From positions 186,001 through 250,000 of the forward strand of contig NZ_FOUZ01000001.1 of assembly GCF_900115015.1 (NCBI RefSeq): a stretch of 64,000 bases of DNA. The letters run 5' to 3'. This document shows positions 62,516 to 64,000 of the stretch, piece by piece. This DNA is from Algoriella xinjiangensis (lineage in GTDB: Bacteria; Bacteroidota; Bacteroidia; Flavobacteriales; Weeksellaceae). Position numbers and translations under genes: made by a program. The notes beneath the pieces were generated by a model. It worked only from the letters and a program-made list of their open reading frames with translations. It was not told where the DNA came from and ran no database searches. The stretch's first letter is position 1; every line of letters starts with the position of its first letter.

Positions 62516-64000
62516 TTATTTTAAAATTACAAGTTTTTCTACAGCTGCGGCAGAACCTTTACAAACAGATTCGTCCACACCTTTTACATTCACTTTGTAT
62601 ATATAGACACCTTTTCCTATTTTATCTCCAAAATCATCCAAACCATCCCATTCTATCGCATATTTCCCTGTACGATATCCTTCTCGGAAAGGTTCTGCAG
62701 AAACGGTTTTACGAACGGTTTTTACTAATTTACCCGAAATTGTAAAAATCTGTACCATTACATCTAACTCAGAATCACAGTTATGTTCGAAATGGAAATA
62801 GGTGTTTTTTGTAAATGGATTAGGCCAATTTAACAACTTATCGATGTGTAATTGTCCCGTTCCGTTTTCCATTACTACAAAGTCTAACGCCGCAGTACTA
62901 GAATTATTGTTGATGTCCCAAAATTTAAGATTTACGGTATGTTGACCAAGTTCAAGATTTTTTAATTGATACATGACTTGCCCTTTTTGATAATCTTCGA
63001 AATTTTTGTTGACACACGGATTGGCATCACCTCCATCATAATACTCATTCAACACATAAGCATCTTGTACTTTACCATCTATTGTTGCAACAATATCGTG
63101 TCCAATACTTGATCCTGTTGCATTAATTCCCGTATTATCTGTTAAACAACCTACCAAATAAGGCGAACGATCTGTAATTCCACCATCAGCAAAATGTAAA
63201 TTATTCATGTATAATTTTCCTTGCGGACGTTCGTCATCATTTAAACCTTCTGCATTAATTCCTTCAATTTTTACAGTTTTTAATGACGAAGCATCTTTTT
63301 TATTGGTTTCGTCGTAGGCATAAAATTTAATTTTACGATCGCCAGCTTCGTAATTAATATCTTTTGGAACATAAAACTGAATGGTAAATTCGCCATTCTC
63401 TACTTTTCCTGTTCCTTTATAAATTGTTTTATCTTCTGTAACAAACGTTTTATTTACATAATTTGATTCTGATAAAATCTTATTCGTTTCTGGTTTCTCA
63501 AATAAACTAACTGTTATTTTACCTTTAAAACTAGCGTCAATTGTAGCAGAATTTAATTGATTTATATTTCCTTTTATCGTTACAAAATCTAATGCTTGCA
63601 AAGTACCACCAGCTAAAACATCTACATCTTTTTTGGTCTTGATACTTTCTATTATAATATCTTGTTGTGGACGATGAGTAGACAACATAGGATCGCCTAA
63701 AATACTGACACTTTTATTATTAGTATGTGAAGGAGAATAAGTTAATTTCGCAGCATTAAGTGCATGACCGATTGATTGATTTTCTTCACCAGATTTTTTA
63801 AAGAATTCTTTAATTAAATAGGTGTTCATATCATCTCCATAGCCCGTACCAATTGGTCGATTGGTTGTAATCATTGCTAAGGCACCACCATTTGGATTCT
63901 TTAACATTGTTTCTCCTGCCGAATTATATTGTGGTAAATCCCAAATTGTAAAATCACAAGTAACTGTTGTTACAATTGGTAATCGCGAATATGCTGCATT
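62516..64000 (-). CDS. porU: type IX secretion sortase PorU, 3' part (5' end outside window)
   Basis: PorU is the surface cysteine protease that removes C-terminal sorting domains and attaches cargo. The frame is open to the window edge, so only the C-terminal part (about 495 residues) is seen. The gingipain-type (C25) catalytic cysteine is visible in VTTVTCDFTIWDLP near the edge, before MLKNPNGGALAMITTNR. After the caspase-like region come beta-sandwich domains, then a FlgD/CTD-like end NWPNPFTKNTYFHFEHN and GDKIGKGVYIYKVNV. The internal ATG at 63907 is not the start. Confidence 0.92.
   Translation of the reverse strand, partial: NAAYSRLPIVTTVTCDFTIWDLPQYNSAGETMLKNPNGGALAMITTNRPIGTGYGDDMNTYLIKEFFKKSGEENQSIGHALNAAKLTYSPSHTNNKSVSILGDPMLSTHRPQQDIIIESIKTKKDVDVLAGGTLQALDFVTIKGNINQLNSATIDASFKGKITVSLFEKPETNKILSESNYVNKTFVTEDKTIYKGTGKVENGEFTIQFYVPKDINYEAGDRKIKFYAYDETNKKDASSLKTVKIEGINAEGLNDDERPQGKLYMNNLHFADGGITDRSPYLVGCLTDNTGINATGSSIGHDIVATIDGKVQDAYVLNEYYDGGDANPCVNKNFEDYQKGQVMYQLKNLELGQHTVNLKFWDINNNSSTAALDFVVMENGTGQLHIDKLLNWPNPFTKNTYFHFEHNCDSELDVMVQIFTISGKLVKTVRKTVSAEPFREGYRTGKYAIEWDGLDDFGDKIGKGVYIYKVNVKGVDESVCKGSAAAVEKLVILK

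Noticed and set aside
1-64000. CRISPR array, tRNA, rRNA or transposon
   Set aside because: No regularly spaced repeats, no cloverleaf or rRNA signature and no transposase were seen on reading both strands.

Overview
The window is AT-rich bacterial DNA from a member of the Bacteroidota, most likely class Flavobacteriia. The evidence is a SusC/SusD glycan-uptake pair, the type IX secretion genes porV and porU, LytTR/LytS-type signalling, lipoprotein signals of the S-C-S/D kind, and several promoters matching the Bacteroidota -7 element TAnnTTTG. No rRNA, tRNA, CRISPR array, transposase or integrase was seen. I cannot name the genus from the sequence alone.

Region 1 (about 1.1-30.2 kb) is a pectin-utilisation locus. 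The cytoplasmic operon kduI-kduD-uxaC-kdgK-kdgA-exuT-like-uxaB-uxaA (1196-10586) takes both saturated galacturonate (UxaC, UxaB, UxaA) and unsaturated 4,5-uronate products (KduI, KduD) to 2-keto-3-deoxygluconate, then through KdgK and KdgA to pyruvate and glyceraldehyde 3-phosphate. A convergent LacI-family regulator follows. Divergent from it are susC, a susD broken by an in-frame TAA, a beta-helix-like lipoprotein, a pectate lyase-pectin methylesterase fusion, a DUF4861 protein, GH105, GH43, two CE12 acetylesterases, GH28, an alpha/beta-hydrolase and a second CE8 esterase. Copies of an operator-like palindrome (TGYAATCGATTACA) lie before kduI, before susC and in the lacI-susC gap, which suggests one LacI-type regulon.

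Region 2 (30.3-48.9 kb) is mostly core functions. It holds a fatty-acid desaturase, a LytS/LytTR two-component system in tight array with a UbiA-like membrane protein and a methyltransferase, a cupin, scoAB, a GH92 alpha-mannosidase, a 43-residue basic protein, rimO, a GT2/DUF2750/rRNA methyltransferase cluster, a TonB-C-like secreted protein, an M24 aminopeptidase, and a Fur-family regulator/methyltransferase/ZIP transporter operon.

Region 3 (48.9-64 kb) has small secreted proteins with a decayed duplicate, a TM2 protein, truC, a 41-residue membrane protein, lpd, fabH, an EamA transporter, an FAD monooxygenase carrying two DnaJ-type CxxCxGxG motifs, terC, a HAD phosphatase, a CE4 deacetylase, OsmC, pirin, porV and the 3' part of porU, which runs off the end. 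The FAD monooxygenase lies between two partial copies of the terC promoter, and a fragment of a VOC gene remains at one edge, pointing to past insertion or rearrangement.

Gaps over 300 bases: 767-1195 (terminator, operator), 11612-12173 (divergent control region), 40608-40983 (only a terminator seen) and 49801-50227 (pseudogene fragment, terminator, promoter).
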